Positions 37,435 to 51,020 of a DNA stretch of 64,000 nucleotides are shown piece after piece. The stretch comes from Phoebastria nigripes. Its lineage: Eukaryota > Chordata > Aves > Procellariiformes > Diomedeidae. The DNA lies in assembly GCA_035582835.1 (NCBI GenBank), contig JAYKAV010002790.1:217056-281055 (forward strand), in the 5' to 3' direction. Position numbers and translations under genes: made by a program. Position 1 is the first letter of the stretch; each line of letters begins with the position of its first letter. Below the pieces are notes generated by a model. The model was given only the letters and a program-made list of their open reading frames with translations, was not told the DNA's origin and searched no databases.

Positions 37435-38683
37435 GCTTAAAAATAATGCCTGGAATACCTAGCAATATTATTAACTGTGCCAGGTTTTTCATGTGCATCT
37501 GTGTAATGCTAATTTAGAAACTGAAGCCTTTGAGTGCTGAGATCCTCAATGTGTATGAATCAATGTTAAGTCCTGAATTATGTCATTTTCCTCGAGAAGC
37601 TGGTCCCGTACCTGTGCTATTAACTTTTGAGTTTCCTAAAGATGCATTTCCCACCCCAACCTCCATTTTGCAGTTGTGAGGATCTTTGGCTTATCTCTGG
37701 TTTTGCTGCTGCTGCTCGTGATTCTTACCATTTTATGGGGTGCCTTTACCAGCCTTGGCACAATTGCAGGATGGAAGTGCCTGTCAGGCTGTAATTCCCC
37801 AGCAGTGCCAAGAGATTTTTCTTCTGAGCTCTATTTCCCTTTTTGAGAGGCAGCTATGCTGCCTGTCCTCCCCTCCATCCTGCTCTTTGCCCTTGGACAA
37901 TACGGTTTTTCACTTTAAAAAACACAGAATAAGAAAGTTTTGCCATCTTGTTGTCCCTGGCAGCAGGATTTGCACAGACCCATGGACCTGGTGCTCATAT
38001 AGGGCAGTCTGGCAGGAGTCACGCTGTTGGGGACAAACTCGGTGCATGAGNGCAACAGTTCAGCTGTTGACTCACGTAGAGACTTTGTGACATTCATCTA
38101 CCCAGGGGTATTTCAAAGCTGCATAAGGGAGCTGGGTGCCAGTTTACAATTAACCCAAGTAAAAACTGGGCAAGGAAATCTTTTAGACCTTTGAAAACTC
38201 AGCCTCCTTTTCAAGTCTGGACACAAGAGAGGGGTGTATAAAAGACATGAGGCTTTCCATAGCCCTTTTATTCTCCTTCCCAACTCCATCTCAATGCCAC
38301 TTCACTCTTGCTGATTCTTTTCCATCCTTTTTCTACAGCGTATATGGCATAGCTGTGGAGGTGGCAATATCTAGTTCGATAGTTTTGGCTGGGACCCCTC
38401 ATTTTCCTTCTTGTTTCCAGTTACCTCATGATCAGTGCTAAAGGAAGATTTTGGAGGTCTGTGAAACCTTGTGGAATAAAAAGACACAAAGAGGAGGCAC
38501 AACAGACACATCAGCTGGGACTAGCTCAGCTGCTGCAGCCATATAAATCATCAAATAAGGCCACAATCCACGGCACAGTTAACCCCCAGGAGGACAGAAA
38601 TGCCAGCAGATCTAAGGAGAGCCAGCCAGCAAGATCCAGGCTTTGAGTCCCAGCTCCAGCATAATGCTGTGTTGTCTGCTGCA

Positions 38684-38870
38684 GTCCCACCACCTGCAAA
38701 ACACTCAGAGCCTTTTTCTTCTTATTGCTGTTTTTTTGAGATAAGTGTCATCATCTTCAATGGCTGCTGTGCACAGACCTTTCCCCACTTTGTTACCACC
38801 ACTTAGAAAACATTCAAAGCCTTTTTCTTCTTATTGCTGTTTTTCAAGATAGGTGTCGTCATTTTCAATG
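38684..38870. repeat. Diverged local tandem duplication, period about 109 bp
   Basis: Two copies of a segment of about 78 bp run from about 38684-38762 and 38794-38870. Both contain CCACCAC, AAAACA, AGCCTTTTTCTTCTTATTGC, a short T-run, GATA(A/G)GTGTC(A/G)TCAT and TTCAATG. The anchor AAAAC starts at 38698 and 38807. Identity looks to be above 80 percent, so this is a fairly old duplication of unique sequence. Confidence 0.75.
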
Positions 38871-39857
38871 CGAAGCAGACCCGGTCCATGAGAGATCAGG
38901 CACTGTGCAGTGCCGGAGCAAGATCAGGACCCAGGGAGTGAACGAGCTTCCTTGCACAGCATACTGCTTTGAGACATTTGTGTTGTATGTGTTTTCCTTC
39001 TGCATTTAGAGCTCTCTGAGCCCTGCTGGCTGCTGGGAGCCTCAGCACCTTTGTTCACAGCGGCATGAACAACACGCAGCTGGCAGAAAACACCGCAGCA
39101 AACAATATTTACCTTTTGACCTCAATTCCCCAGCTCAATTACTAGGACTTTCCCTTACCTACGTGCCTCATCTTCCTGTCACAAATGACTTTTCACCTGT
39201 GACACAAAGAAGCAAGCCTGAATGAAGAAACGGGGAAGAAGGACACTTTTCTGTGCAAAGGCTTCTCGGTGTTAAGACAGGTGCCCCTGGGAACACTGTT
39301 TTACAGAGGCCAGGCACGTCCCTCAGGAGGGTCCCCCATGTGCTGGCACACAGCCTGGGGATGTCAGACAGGGCGGACAGAGCCCTCCTGGGCCCTTCGA
39401 GACCACAGGTGCTGTTCACCAATGCAACCAAGACACATGTGGGAGCAGTTTGGGACAAAGAGCTTTGGAAAAGGCAAGAACGGGCAGCTCCCCCTCACTG
39501 TCCTCATCCAAGGGACTCAGGTCAGGGTGTCTGCATGAGTGTAGGACTTGCTGCTGTGTCGGGGACAGCCTGCAGCTCACCCAGGCTCAGCCTCTCTTCG
39601 CCTCCCGGCCCTCCTGAGCTCCAGCCCTGGCTCTTCCCTGTGGTTTCTCTCCTTCCCCGGGGGAAGATGCGTGCAGGGGGTTGCAGGACTCTGGATATTT
39701 TGTTTGCTTGCTCCAGGGGTCTCCGCTGATGCATTTTCATCTGGACTTTAAGCAAAATGCAAACTGAAATCAGAACCGATGCTTGCCCCTGAGGGCACAG
39801 GAGCCAGCGGGTGGTCTGCGGTCACTGTCCCGGTTGGGAAGGGAGAGCAACGGTGCC

Positions 39858-39900
39858 AATACCCAACCGTGTGGGTATTTCTATCACACAGTGATAGAAA
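39858..39900. repeat. Two adjacent perfect inverted repeats
   Basis: AATACCCA (39858-39865) pairs with TGGGTATT (39872-39879) across a 6-nt loop. TTTCTATCAC (39878-39887) pairs with GTGATAGAAA (39891-39900) across a 3-nt loop. The arms overlap by 2 nt, so only one hairpin could form completely at a time. Confidence 0.7.
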
Positions 39901-42900
39901 CAAAAGGAGAGAGGCTGCCTGAATGGCCCCCAAGAGTTGTTTCACTCTGACATACATGAAATCCTGGCTAAATCATGAAAATCCAGAGTTCTGACTGGGC
40001 TGGATGGGAGAAGTGGTGCACTCCGTCTATTAGACCTTTATGTCTTGTCCCTGATGGGCCAAGCTCAGACATCCCTGTTACCTGAAGATTTTCTTTGAGT
40101 TTGTACCCACTGCCACAGTGGATCACATTGGAAAAGACAACAGAAGCAAAACACAGAAGAAGCCCCATCAGGGCAACAAGTGCATCTCTCAGCAAGAAGA
40201 GCTAATTCTTAAAAGAGACATATCGGCTACCAAACTTAATAGCTGAGATGTTACAAGTTATTTCAAGATTCTCCTCCTAATGCTTTAGGCTCAGTCCAAC
40301 CACAGGCTAAGAGTAATGCTTAGCAGGGTATCAAGAAATGACAAGCCTCGTAGTGCTGTTGTAGTAACACTGTGCTAAGGATTTCTGCATCTTCTGTTCT
40401 TTTGAGGAAATCTGAACTTTTTTTTTAAATTTTTAAGTGGTGCCCAAACACCCAGATTTCACAAGGATGATTAATGTGAAGTGACCAGAACAGAGGAATC
40501 AGGGTCCAGCTTTATAGGATATAGTGGCAAAAAGTCTTTTTCTTCTTTAATCCAGATTTGAAAGTATCNCTGCATCTGTAGAATGCTTCAAAGGAAACTT
40601 CTATCACTCCCTACCAGGAAAGGTCCACTCAAGCACTGAAATATTTATTTTATTATTTTGTTTACCATATTGCAAAAAATAAGCCTTCTGCAGACCGTCA
40701 GGTATATATAGAAATTGTATCACAGCTCTCACATCAGCTGTTGGGCATATGTTATGTACTGCTTGACCTAAAGAAGAAAAGGGAGAGAATTCTCCAATTA
40801 TGAGCATTTTTCCTAAGGCCCTTAGTGATGTTTTCTTCTCTACTAAAGCAACTACATTTAAAGATGCAGTATGCGGGCTTTCCATGTTGCCTGACTAAGG
40901 CTGAACACCTGAGGTAGTGAGCTAATGCCTCAAGCTAGTCATCCAGTCAGGCCAGTTTTGCTAACTTTTCCAAAAGGTAGCTCTCTTACGGGCAACTCAT
41001 AACTGCCACGAGTGGCTAATATGCATTTAACCAGGTTCAGACAAAGAAAAATAGTCTTTAACAGAAGACTAGGTTTGATTTATTTCCTTTATTTTGGGAG
41101 GAAAGCCCTGCATAAACCCATAAAGAAGTTATACTTTGTACTGTATCTTTTCCTAGAAATATGTAATTCAGTGTTTTTCAACAAAAGACCAAAACATGTT
41201 TGTCCTATAGAAAGAAATAGTGTAAAGCTGGTTCCTTGGGGGAAAAGAGAGATTTTGCACGTAGATAGAAAGCCTGATATTTATAAGACAATATCCAGTC
41301 ACTAATGATTGTGTGGTCAGTCTTCATCATTGACAATCACCTCAAGCCATGCAGAAAAAGTAGTTACCGGTCTTAATCCAATAACTAAGAGACATGACTC
41401 CACCTTTTAATTGTCAGTAAGNAGTGCTTTTATTGGAAAATATAAGAGGGAGTAAACAAACTTACCTTCTCATGCCTACTGAAACACTGAAGTTACTCAA
41501 GATGGATTTAAGCCTCATGAATATCTGCATTCTCTCACAAGTACCTCCAAGATTTTTTAAACTGATGACATGGCATCTTACAAAATACTGTGTTCACACT
41601 TAAACAGCTTAGTCCCAAGTCCTTTCTGCCTCTGAGATGTATGTCATTATTCAGCCTGGTACAAGAGACTTGGGCTCTTCAAAGGCTGGCTGCTTTCTGG
41701 AAGGCTATGAGCACTCCTCTCCTAGAGCTTTACAGAGCATAAAATAGTCATGGATTCAGTCTGTAATGTAGCGTGTTTGTGTGGGATGTAGCACTGTCCT
41801 CCCCATTTGGCAGGTGAGGAGGATGACACATCGTATACTAACACCAACATTTGCAAATATTTTCCTCAAGCTAAGCACTAAGTTCTTATTTTGACATTTA
41901 AAGAAAAAAAAATAGCCTGTTTCAGTTCTCATCTTCTCCTGAAGTTAATGGCAGCTACAAATATTAAGCATATATATAAAATTTGGGTTGTTGATCTAAC
42001 TTCTAATGGATTTAAGTGCCTTTCTGAAGAAATAGAAATTTCAAACTATTGCTCCAAGGGAAGGATCCTGTAGCACGAGTGGGGACCTGTGGCACTGAGC
42101 AGAAAGAGAAGTGATTCTCCTCTTTCTACCTATGATTATTTATTGATACTCACCTTGAACATTAAAAGCTATGCTAATGTCGCTTGGTGCCATCTAGCCC
42201 CGAATCTAGCATTCTGAAATAGGACATGCCCAAAGTAAGACTGCTTATTCATCTGTAATTCTGATTTCTTTTTAGGTGTTCCTTAGGACAAAGCCTTTAA
42301 TCATGTCACCACATAACTATCTGCCGTTTACAGGAGTTCTCCCTCTCTTTCAGTGCAGGGTATGGACTGTGCTCAGATAGTGAGTAGCTTCTCAGTATTT
42401 TGTTGTTCTTCACTGATGAGAAGGTGAGCAAGCTTTCTGTACTAAGCATCATTCAAATTAATCAAATTAATTTTATTTTATAACTCTCCTATGAGACATG
42501 AGGACACTATTCATCCCACAAAGCTGTACATAAAACTGAGACAGAGAGAGAGAAGGGTCAAACCATTAACTGTGGGTCCTCAGTTTGGCCAAGCTACTTC
42601 TATTTACATAACATTATAATATTATATAGAAGTCATACATAAAATCACAGCTTCATTAATTTGGTACCATATATGACTGCCCAAAGCTGGAAATCAAGCC
42701 TAATATTTTAAGTTGATGAAAGACAGTCTTCTGCCTTCTCTCAATCCCTCTCTTCATTTACTACATGATTTTCATTAACCACATGAACCTGATTCATTCC
42801 TAAAACAAGTTCCTCCTGTTATTGAATGGAAAAGTAGCCCATGGGAAAGTGGTGTTTGCTCCCGTCTTCAAAAGCTGTCTTCACATGTCTATTCAAAGGG

Positions 42901-45610
42901 AACAAAACAAGGTTATGCTTTTTAAGATTTTAAGTTTGCAGACGGTGCATGTTACCACTGTTCCTGTGGGCAGAATTTACCATCTTTTTCAAGCTGAAAC
43001 ACAGCCTGGGATTTGCACCCAGCAGCAGAGCAGTGACAGCCTCGTGGCAGCTGCTCATGGCTTGGGCTGAGCTGATTCATTGCACAGTCCTGGCAGTAAC
43101 TGAGTGGCAATAAGGGGTTCTCACCCCCTCAATAGCCCAGTGCTTCAGGGTGGTGGGAGGCTTTGCCAGTGAGTTTACAGCATGTGTTGCGGCCACGGGC
43201 TCGCTCTGGAAGGAGTGATCTCTGTGTCAGATGTGTCCGCTTCCCCACTGACCTCGTACAACTTCCCTGCTCAGGGGAGAGGGTCCCAGTCTCCATGCCC
43301 AGTACCTCGTATCCCCTTGGCAGACACATCGCAGGCCTGATCCCCATAGTAAATTCGGGCTGAATTTCAGTGCTTGTTAAAGAAGCTGTTGGATTTTTAT
43401 TTTTTTAACTGCCAAAAGGAAATCTTTTATTTTACCTTTTAAAATTTGAGATTGGTTCAGCTGTTGGAAAATCACAGCCCGAACAATTTAACAAAATTTC
43501 AAGCAGCTGCAAGCAAAGTGTTACAGCAGGAGATGCCGTAAAGCTTTAAGGCAATGCCAGGGTAGCAGTCCTCAGCGACACATGTTGGGGTAGACCGTTA
43601 GCCAAATTCAGAAGTACAGGAAAGCACCTTTGCTGTTCTTATTCCTTTTCAGTAGGATATTTCTTGCAGTTCTAAACCACTGTCAGGCAGTCTGTCTGGT
43701 TGACAATCTAGATGCATCATTATCCCCTGACATTTATTGTGACTGTGTGCTATTTAGATGAAAGAAAAGTTATTCATCTGGGAATCACTTGACAATATAA
43801 ATGGTGTTATTTTGGGCTTCTGTTGCCACCACAATTAATCAAATGAGAGGCAATCACATTTTTTTGCTTATACTATAGTTCATCTAAGAAATCTGGCAAC
43901 TTTCTTTGCTAGGCAGTGCTAATTTTGATATTCTGTCCCGTTATAAGGCCAGTTTTCATCAATTTAGCGAAGAGGATTCTGCAGTAGCTTTTAATAGTGT
44001 CACGTGCTCAGACATAATATGCAAGACACAAAACGAAGGATGTAAAATATGCAGCAAAGACTGAGAAAGCTCCTTCTTTCCCATAGCTCCTTACGTATAC
44101 ACACACTGGCAGCCACGCACATCCAGCCCTGTTCCACCTGACGGCACGTCCATTTCTCTTTGGTTTAACTATGCGCATGCGCAGTGGGGCCCTGGTGTTT
44201 CATGAGCCACTTTCTGTGGAAGGGAGCGTCAAGCTGCTGTGGGTGGTGGGGGTAAGAAGCCACAGAGGGGCCGTCAGGTCTCTGGTGTCTCTGTGTGAAA
44301 TAAAAGAGAGATTTATGAGGACACCAAAAAGCTTTCATATTTTAACTCATAATACACATTATTTGTGAGGATGCGCTACTTACCTAATGCAGATAGATGT
44401 AACATGATATAATAGTCCCTAATGAATGATTTACAAATGACAAATAATTGGTATTGCCAACTTGTTCTTTTCCCACATCCAAAATAAAACTCAGTCAGCT
44501 TCTCCATGGCAAGCAAAAACCCTTCCCATCTGCAATCTGAAAAGAAAGAAAATTTGAATATTCTTATGGTTCAAAAATGGGATAAAAGATATCCTGTGTT
44601 TGTTAAGGCAGCCAAGCATCTCACTGAAAAAGAACAGAGAGAAAAAAGAGAAAATGCTGTAAAATCTGGTTATCTTAGGCCATTTCCTTATAGCTTTAGC
44701 AACCTATCTGAAATAAGGGACAAAAAGGTCAGGATTTTTAAATATTTTAATTAAACCTTTCATCAGCTTAGAAATATTCCAACTCTCTCCTCTTTTACAC
44801 ATCTGAACTTTAAAAAAATGTATATATCAACCAACGGGAGAGAATTACATAGCAAAAAAAAAGAAAAAAGAAAAAAAGGGCATTTTGTGTAATTAGTAAG
44901 AGTACAGCAAGTGGCACTGGGGGTAATCAGGAAGAAACAGAATGTGTGCTTGTATCTTTTGCTTAGCTGCTGCTTCCTTTCTTTTCTTCTCCCTGAAATA
45001 CAAACTTTTATCCTATAGACAGGGCACCTGGCACTCTTTTGGATTCCATTAATACAGAACTCGTTATTCCTGCACAAGTAAGTGAGCTTTCTGTTATTAG
45101 AAAGAAAACAGAGTCTCTTGTATGAATCCCATTTTGACTGGTGCATCTAATCCCTGTTGGGTCTACAGGGTCAGTGGAAGATACAGGTAAATCACTCATT
45201 CAGTAGTCTTCGTAAAAAGGTCATTTATCAGATGTTGTGGTCTCATAACATCACTAAGCAGCTAGTCTTTTATTATCCCACAGTGATGCATAGAGACCCC
45301 ACTCATCCATAAGGAGTCCTTGAGCACGTCCTCTCCATAGGATGCAGTTGAACACCAGACCTGTTTTCATCTGGCGTTGTTCTCAAAGCATGCTTGGTGA
45401 TATATAATGCAAGGCTGACAAAGCTGGCAGTATCCTTTTTAAAAAAAAAAAAGAAAAGATAGTCTGAGATGAAAAAAATGAAGTATTTTCACAGTTCAAA
45501 AAAGAAGAACTTCAAAAAGATTTCAGAAGGGAATATTTTGGCTGCACTCCAAAGCACTTCAGAGTTGATTGCCAAAGCATTAAGTCTCCAGTAAGATAAA
45601 AGTATCTGTG

Positions 45611-45632
45611 TACACACACACACACACAAACA
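45611..45632. repeat. Short (CA)n microsatellite
   Basis: About nine CA units are followed by AACACA. It is a simple-sequence repeat with no other feature nearby. Confidence 0.85.
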
Positions 45633-46610
45633 CATTCAATATAAGTCTAAAAACCTATTCAAATAACATGAAATGATTCAAACTGGCACAACCATGAAGA
45701 CTACAGACAAGATGGCAATCCCTCAATAACTGTTGCTTTGCCCTTGTGTCTGAGGTTCACAGAAACTTTGCCAGAGTGGGACTCTGTAAAAATGCAAGCT
45801 CCAAGCATGTCTCCTGCCTTATTGCCACAGCACGGGAGGCATCTCTTCCAGCAAGACTTACAGCTGCTTTCCAGAATTAGGGCACCATGTACCCTGCAAC
45901 ACTTTATCTCCCACACTAATAGGGAGACTGCAAACACAGGTAAGCCTATTTTTCAGCTATTAGTTTTTAATAATTCTGGAAGCTTGCTCTGAGTTTATTT
46001 ATTAATTAATATTTATTTGCTAAGTTTGTTCTGAAGTCAACTGTTGCTTTTAGCAGTTCCCAGTGCCATTTTACTATGACACCTCTGAAAAATCCTGTTT
46101 GCCCAAAAAGGGATTGAATACCATAAATATCTGGCAAAGGGATACTGTCTAAAGGCACAGATGGTTCTTCTCTTGGTAAACATGAAGCTAAATAGCAAAT
46201 GTGACTGTAATTGTGGTAACTAATCAAAATCAGTCTTTGGCCAGAACATGCAACTGCCCAGCAGCTTGGCAAGTGGCCAGGTGGCCATGCCCATTAACTT
46301 CACACCACCTTATTGTTTATTAAATGGCTGTCTTCTGCACCTGGAAGAGAGAACATGGAGGGAGGGACCTGGAACTGACAAAGCAATATCTTTTCCTCTG
46401 GATTAAACATTTCATTAAAAGCTCCGTGCCATTCAGTCACTTGTAAGTCGTGATGAGGCAGGGAGGAAGCCCGTGCTAACTAGTTGAATGTCTTGCATAG
46501 AATGACCAAGAAGAAATAAGAAAAAGGGTTGAATTTCAGCACATGATATTTAAGATTAATATAAGAATAATTCTTCCTGCAGGTGAACATTGTTAGTACC
46601 CAACAATATT

Positions 46611-46661
46611 CTGAATATTCAGGGACTATTCAACGAATATTCAATTCAGCATTCTGAATTG
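46611..46661. repeat. Cluster of palindromes
   Basis: CTGAATATTCAG (46611-46622) is a perfect 12-bp palindrome. CAATTCAG (46642-46649) pairs with CTGAATTG (46654-46661) across a 4-nt loop. GAATATTC recurs between them at 46635-46642. AT-rich sequence makes such palindromes more likely by chance. Confidence 0.6.
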
Positions 46662-48327
46662 AGCCTCGAGGTTTGAGCTCTCCTCTGCTGTTAAGCACAG
46701 TCACTAATGTGGAAAAGGTTGCTGGTAAAACTAGCCCAGCTAGATCAATGCATTGGCAGGCACGTTTTGTCCAAAGACAATGGACACTTCAACAGCTGCA
46801 TGTGGAATGACAGCTGAAGGAAGGAGATGAGTTTCAGCGATTTTAAGCTGCTTTTTTTTCCCAAGTACTCAAAATTATTCCAAATACTTAAGCGGTGTAG
46901 ATTTTCTATGCAAAGCATCACAGGAAGGTTACTGGAGGAATTCTGTCAGGGTCGAACAAGTGACTGAAGACAAAAAATGAGATGTGAGCTTAGCACGGCT
47001 CACAGGGTTTCTTTTGGTGAAGGTTGGATCAAGGTCTGTGATTAAAATATGCACAAACAGAAAATGGGGCTTCCTGTTTTGATGATTTTGTAACCTTGAG
47101 TGGTGAAAGAATGCATTCAAGGGAAGCGTGAGAGCAGTTCGTGAAATGATAACACTTACCTCTGTGATANTTTACCACTTTGTTATATCATAGGACACAC
47201 CGTAACTTAAAAAATGAAATGAAAGGATAAGTAAGCAAGAGAATGCTCCATGCCTCCAGGCCAAGTAGACCACTGGCTGCTCCATTAAAATATTTAATTG
47301 TAAAACTTCATACTTTATCCAGAATTTGAACGTGCATAGGCGAGTATTTCTGGGTAAAGCTGCTCAGAACTGTTCATCTTGATTAATTTGAGGAAAATGA
47401 ATTTTCAGCACAACTAAAATTGTCCACATGGAATATTCCTCAGTACCGAGGAGCTATCATCACTTTCCATGAAGAAATTATAGGAGTGTTTCGTTTTAGA
47501 GTGGTTTGGCTATTAATCTGCATCTGTCTCTGCCTGATGAATGCTGTAGTTTGAATGCTTTGAGTTTACTTTATCCTCTGCAGGCAAAGACTCGTAGCTA
47601 CACCTGTATCTTCCCGCTATGCCATGGTTTCCTTTCTCCACATTTTCTGTAGAGTAAAGGAGGCATCTGATGTGTCTCTCTCACCACTTGCAGCAGCAGC
47701 AGTAGCCCAGGTTGGAATATACATTATTGCACTGCTGATGCTGAGGTCAGGGAGGCTGTATGGATTTAGCAGAAGGTAAAATGCAGATAAAACCTATGAG
47801 ACATAAGAAAGTGTAAGATGTTTATGATCTTTGTGTAAACATTTGGAAATTGGGATTTATAATGACACTGTTGACAGTGTGTTAGCTAGAACACCTGTTG
47901 AGAAAAAGATAAATGGCCAGTCTAGACTGAACATGAGGCTATTATGAAAATGATGGATGATCTTATTGCTTTTGGAGATTAGCTTAGAACTGCTGGAACC
48001 CCCAGCTACTGTTCATTGTATTTCAAAATTGCCATGTGACCCTGATGGTGAGATACCGAGGCATATATTACATGACCTGTCTTCAGACTGCATAATAAGT
48101 AGAGAGAAATACATTTTACATTCTCTTTTTAGTCTAAAAAATGAACTTTCAAAATATTGATGTCATTTAGATTAAATAATTCAAAAACTCATTCAGTAAA
48201 AGAAAAACAATTATTACTATTCCACGTTTTAATGCTAGATTCACTAAAGGTGAGAGTGCTGTAATTTGGACCATGATTCAAGCATTCAATTTTCAATTCA
48301 GCCACTCCACTATTCTGGTGTTTAGAC

Positions 48328-48356
<29 letters not shown>
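48328..48356. repeat. Homopolymer A29
   Basis: This is a run of 29 A bases. There is no AATAAA in the 30 bases upstream and no recognisable retrocopy, so I treat it as a simple repeat. Confidence 0.9.
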
Positions 48357-48361
<5 letters not shown>

Positions 48362-50954
48362 AGAAGTCAGAAATCAGCTTCTGCTAGCTAAAAGACAATT
48401 AATTTCACAGGAGGATTGAAAAAGGCACAGATCTCATTGGATTGTTAATAAAACACAGTACCATTCGAATCTAAGCTGAACAAAATCAGTTGTCAAAACC
48501 TTTTGTCCTTCTGATGTCAGTTCAACAGATCGCACTATTAATAAGCAAATGTCACAGATCAAAGTACACAATTAACAGTGACATTTGAATTACCTTTTTT
48601 ATTAATGGTGTTAGTACTCTTTGAAAGCCAATTCCAAACATAGGCACAGAAATAATTTAAAACATGATTTAAAGAGCACAGGCTGGTAAATCACAAAAAA
48701 ATCTTTTTTATAGAAAAAAGGCCATTAGCTTTTGCATACAAACTGCTTTCATAAGCCTATTAGAGGAACACAGAGTCTGAGTTTGCCCATGCTAATGTTC
48801 TTAATCATGTTTCTTCCNTCTATGTTACCCTAAAGGACAATTTCTTTTTGAGTTTGGAAGCTGAGTTTTCAGATTCACACCAAAGTTTGGGTGAGGATGA
48901 AGCCTGTCGCAGGTGAGAAGAAGGCTCAGTGTTACGGAGCTCTCCTCACCGACGAGCCTCTCTGACGGGAAGGTTGAGGAGATGATGTAGGTTAGATCTT
49001 GCTTCTTCCCAAGTGCACAAGGTTGACCGATTCCAGGGAATTTGCTTTCAGGGTACGCAGTAATGTATGACCTTTCAAATTCACTTCATATTCACCACAA
49101 CCATTGCGTGGAGCAGGTCAGCAGTGTTCAGAGCACGGTGGCTGCAGTCAGACTGTGACAAGCACAGCTGTTAGGTCCAAATGTCAGGCAGCAGCATGCA
49201 GCACACGAGTGCTTTCTGCACAGCAGGAAGGGGCGCAGGCTTCTGCACGTGCCAGCTCAACATTTGCCACTGTACGCTGCAGCCCCAGTGGCTACAGGGA
49301 TGCTAAACAAAATAAATCAAGCCTAATCTCTGGCCCTGAAGCNTACTGGCATGGCACAGCTTGAATCCCTTACTCTCCAACACAGAGTAGTCATACTTGG
49401 ATTGCCTTTGGGGATGGCTCCCGGCCCATGCTGGCCCTTGACCAACACCCAGGAATTGCTTGGGAGACTCCTCAAAGGCATGCACCAAAAAACAGGCCAA
49501 GAAAGGACTGTGCAAACAACTTAATGGTACATACTTTATAAGCTCTGCTTGGTTTTCTAGGGCAGATAACGGGTGGATCATCCATGCTCAGGCAGTGATC
49601 TCTGCCATCCCGGACAGTCTCATTCACCTGCCACGAGCTGGTGCTCCCGCACCTGCTCTGACCCNGGGAGCTCCCAACTTTTCCCTTTCTAGGCCCCCTC
49701 CTCCCTTTCCCCTTATGCAGGAGGGTTTCACCAGTATTTCTCCTTAAGGTGTCTCAGCACAGGCAGTACCGAAGGAAGCTTAACAAGGTGCACAAACTCA
49801 GCCCCAGTCAGATCCTATTGAAATCAATGTCCTGCTAAAAAAAAAAAAAGTTACTGAAGGATCGGCTGCTGCTCAGTAATGTCAAGAAGTAATTCCAGAC
49901 ATGCAATGTTGTCTCTTTGTTTTTAAAATGCCAAGCAAGCCACAGCAGCTAGTATTTAAAGGTGTGCAGAGGAAAATACATTGCAGATTACTTTCAAAAA
50001 CTCTCACAGTAGATTGAACAAATTGTAGCCTTGCCAGATCCTGCAAGACAGAAAATTTGAGCTGGTTGAAAACTGCTTTGCAGAGGAGAAGAAGAAAAGC
50101 AACGTGAAAATATTCCATTTACAGTGTCCAGTGTTTGAAAAAGATTATTTTCTTAAAATCCCCAGAAGTTCTCATATTAAACATAGTTGAAATGGCATCT
50201 TCCTTAATTTCTTTTTCATAAGAAAAAATCTGACCAGACCAGCTGACGGAGTTCCTTATTCCTTGAAATTGGTTGGTTTGAGATTGGCGAACTAAAGAAA
50301 TGCAAAAATTTCTGTTAGACTGAGCACAGGACTGTACTTGAATGGTGGTAGAATATGATGCTCTTGAGTTTGCTGTGTATTTTAGTGCCATGCACAAAAC
50401 CAAAATTTAATTCCGCTCAGTCATCGGCCTTTTTTAGAGGATACACGACAATAGGTATCAGCTGCAGTGAAAAATTCAATGAAAGCTTGCTGGAAACCAC
50501 TGCAGATAGCAACACCAATCCATAGATTAGCATTTCAGTGTTATTATTCTTCAGGCTGTGCAGATGGTGGTTTGCTTAGTGCCTGCTCTTTTCAGGCACT
50601 GGCCCTAGTTTCAGGCACTATCTGTGCCTTATCTCATTTGCATCATTTTCATTCAGAATAATAGTCTTTAAATTTCACAACATTTTCAAGCTCAAGGGTG
50701 CCAGAACGACCTAGATAGTGGCAGACATCTGGAGAAAAAAGACAGACAGCTGGAAGTGCTATAGATTATGCTTACTCAAGCTCTGAGCTTTCCAGTCCTC
50801 TCTGGTTCAAAACTTTCTTCTCTCCTTAGTGGAGGTATATACTTCAGTGTTTTTCCACACTTCTGAATCAATTGATGCCAAGAGCAAAGCAGATTACTTT
50901 CTGAATCAGTCAAAATTGGTTTCTGGGCTGAGCACTGAATGGATGCAATGACCT

Positions 50955-51020
50955 GTACTACATAGGGACCAGACTAGTTGATCAGATACTCTCTACTGTC
51001 CTAAAAGTCTGTAAATCTTT
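50955..51020 (+). mobile_element. Possible 3' end of an ancient CR1/L3-like element
   Basis: The text GGACCAGACTAGTTGATCAG, followed by CTCT, TGTCCT and AAAGTCTGTAAATCTT, resembles the common 3' end of old CR1/L3 copies: a GGACTAGATGATCTC block, a TCCCTTCCAACC block and ATTCTATGAATCT. It is heavily diverged. The element body upstream is not recognisable. Confidence 0.35.

Larger units (their letters stand above)
33176..44000. other. Non-coding intergenic sequence downstream of GRM1, first part
   Basis: I see no exon of a known gene here. The human neighbour downstream of GRM1 is RAB32, and none of its GTPase motifs appear. The longest open frame (36180-36728 +, about 182 codons from a GTG) has no recognisable domain. 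Contents annotated separately are a T63 tract, a T/G homopolymer block, a local tandem duplication and a double hairpin. A purine-rich stretch (GAAAGAGAGAGAAAG) lies at 36894-36930, and a GC-richer patch spans 39240-39720. Confidence 0.7.

Noticed and set aside
48328..48356. A29 as the tail of a processed pseudogene
   Set aside because: There is no polyadenylation signal upstream and no recognisable transcript sequence.
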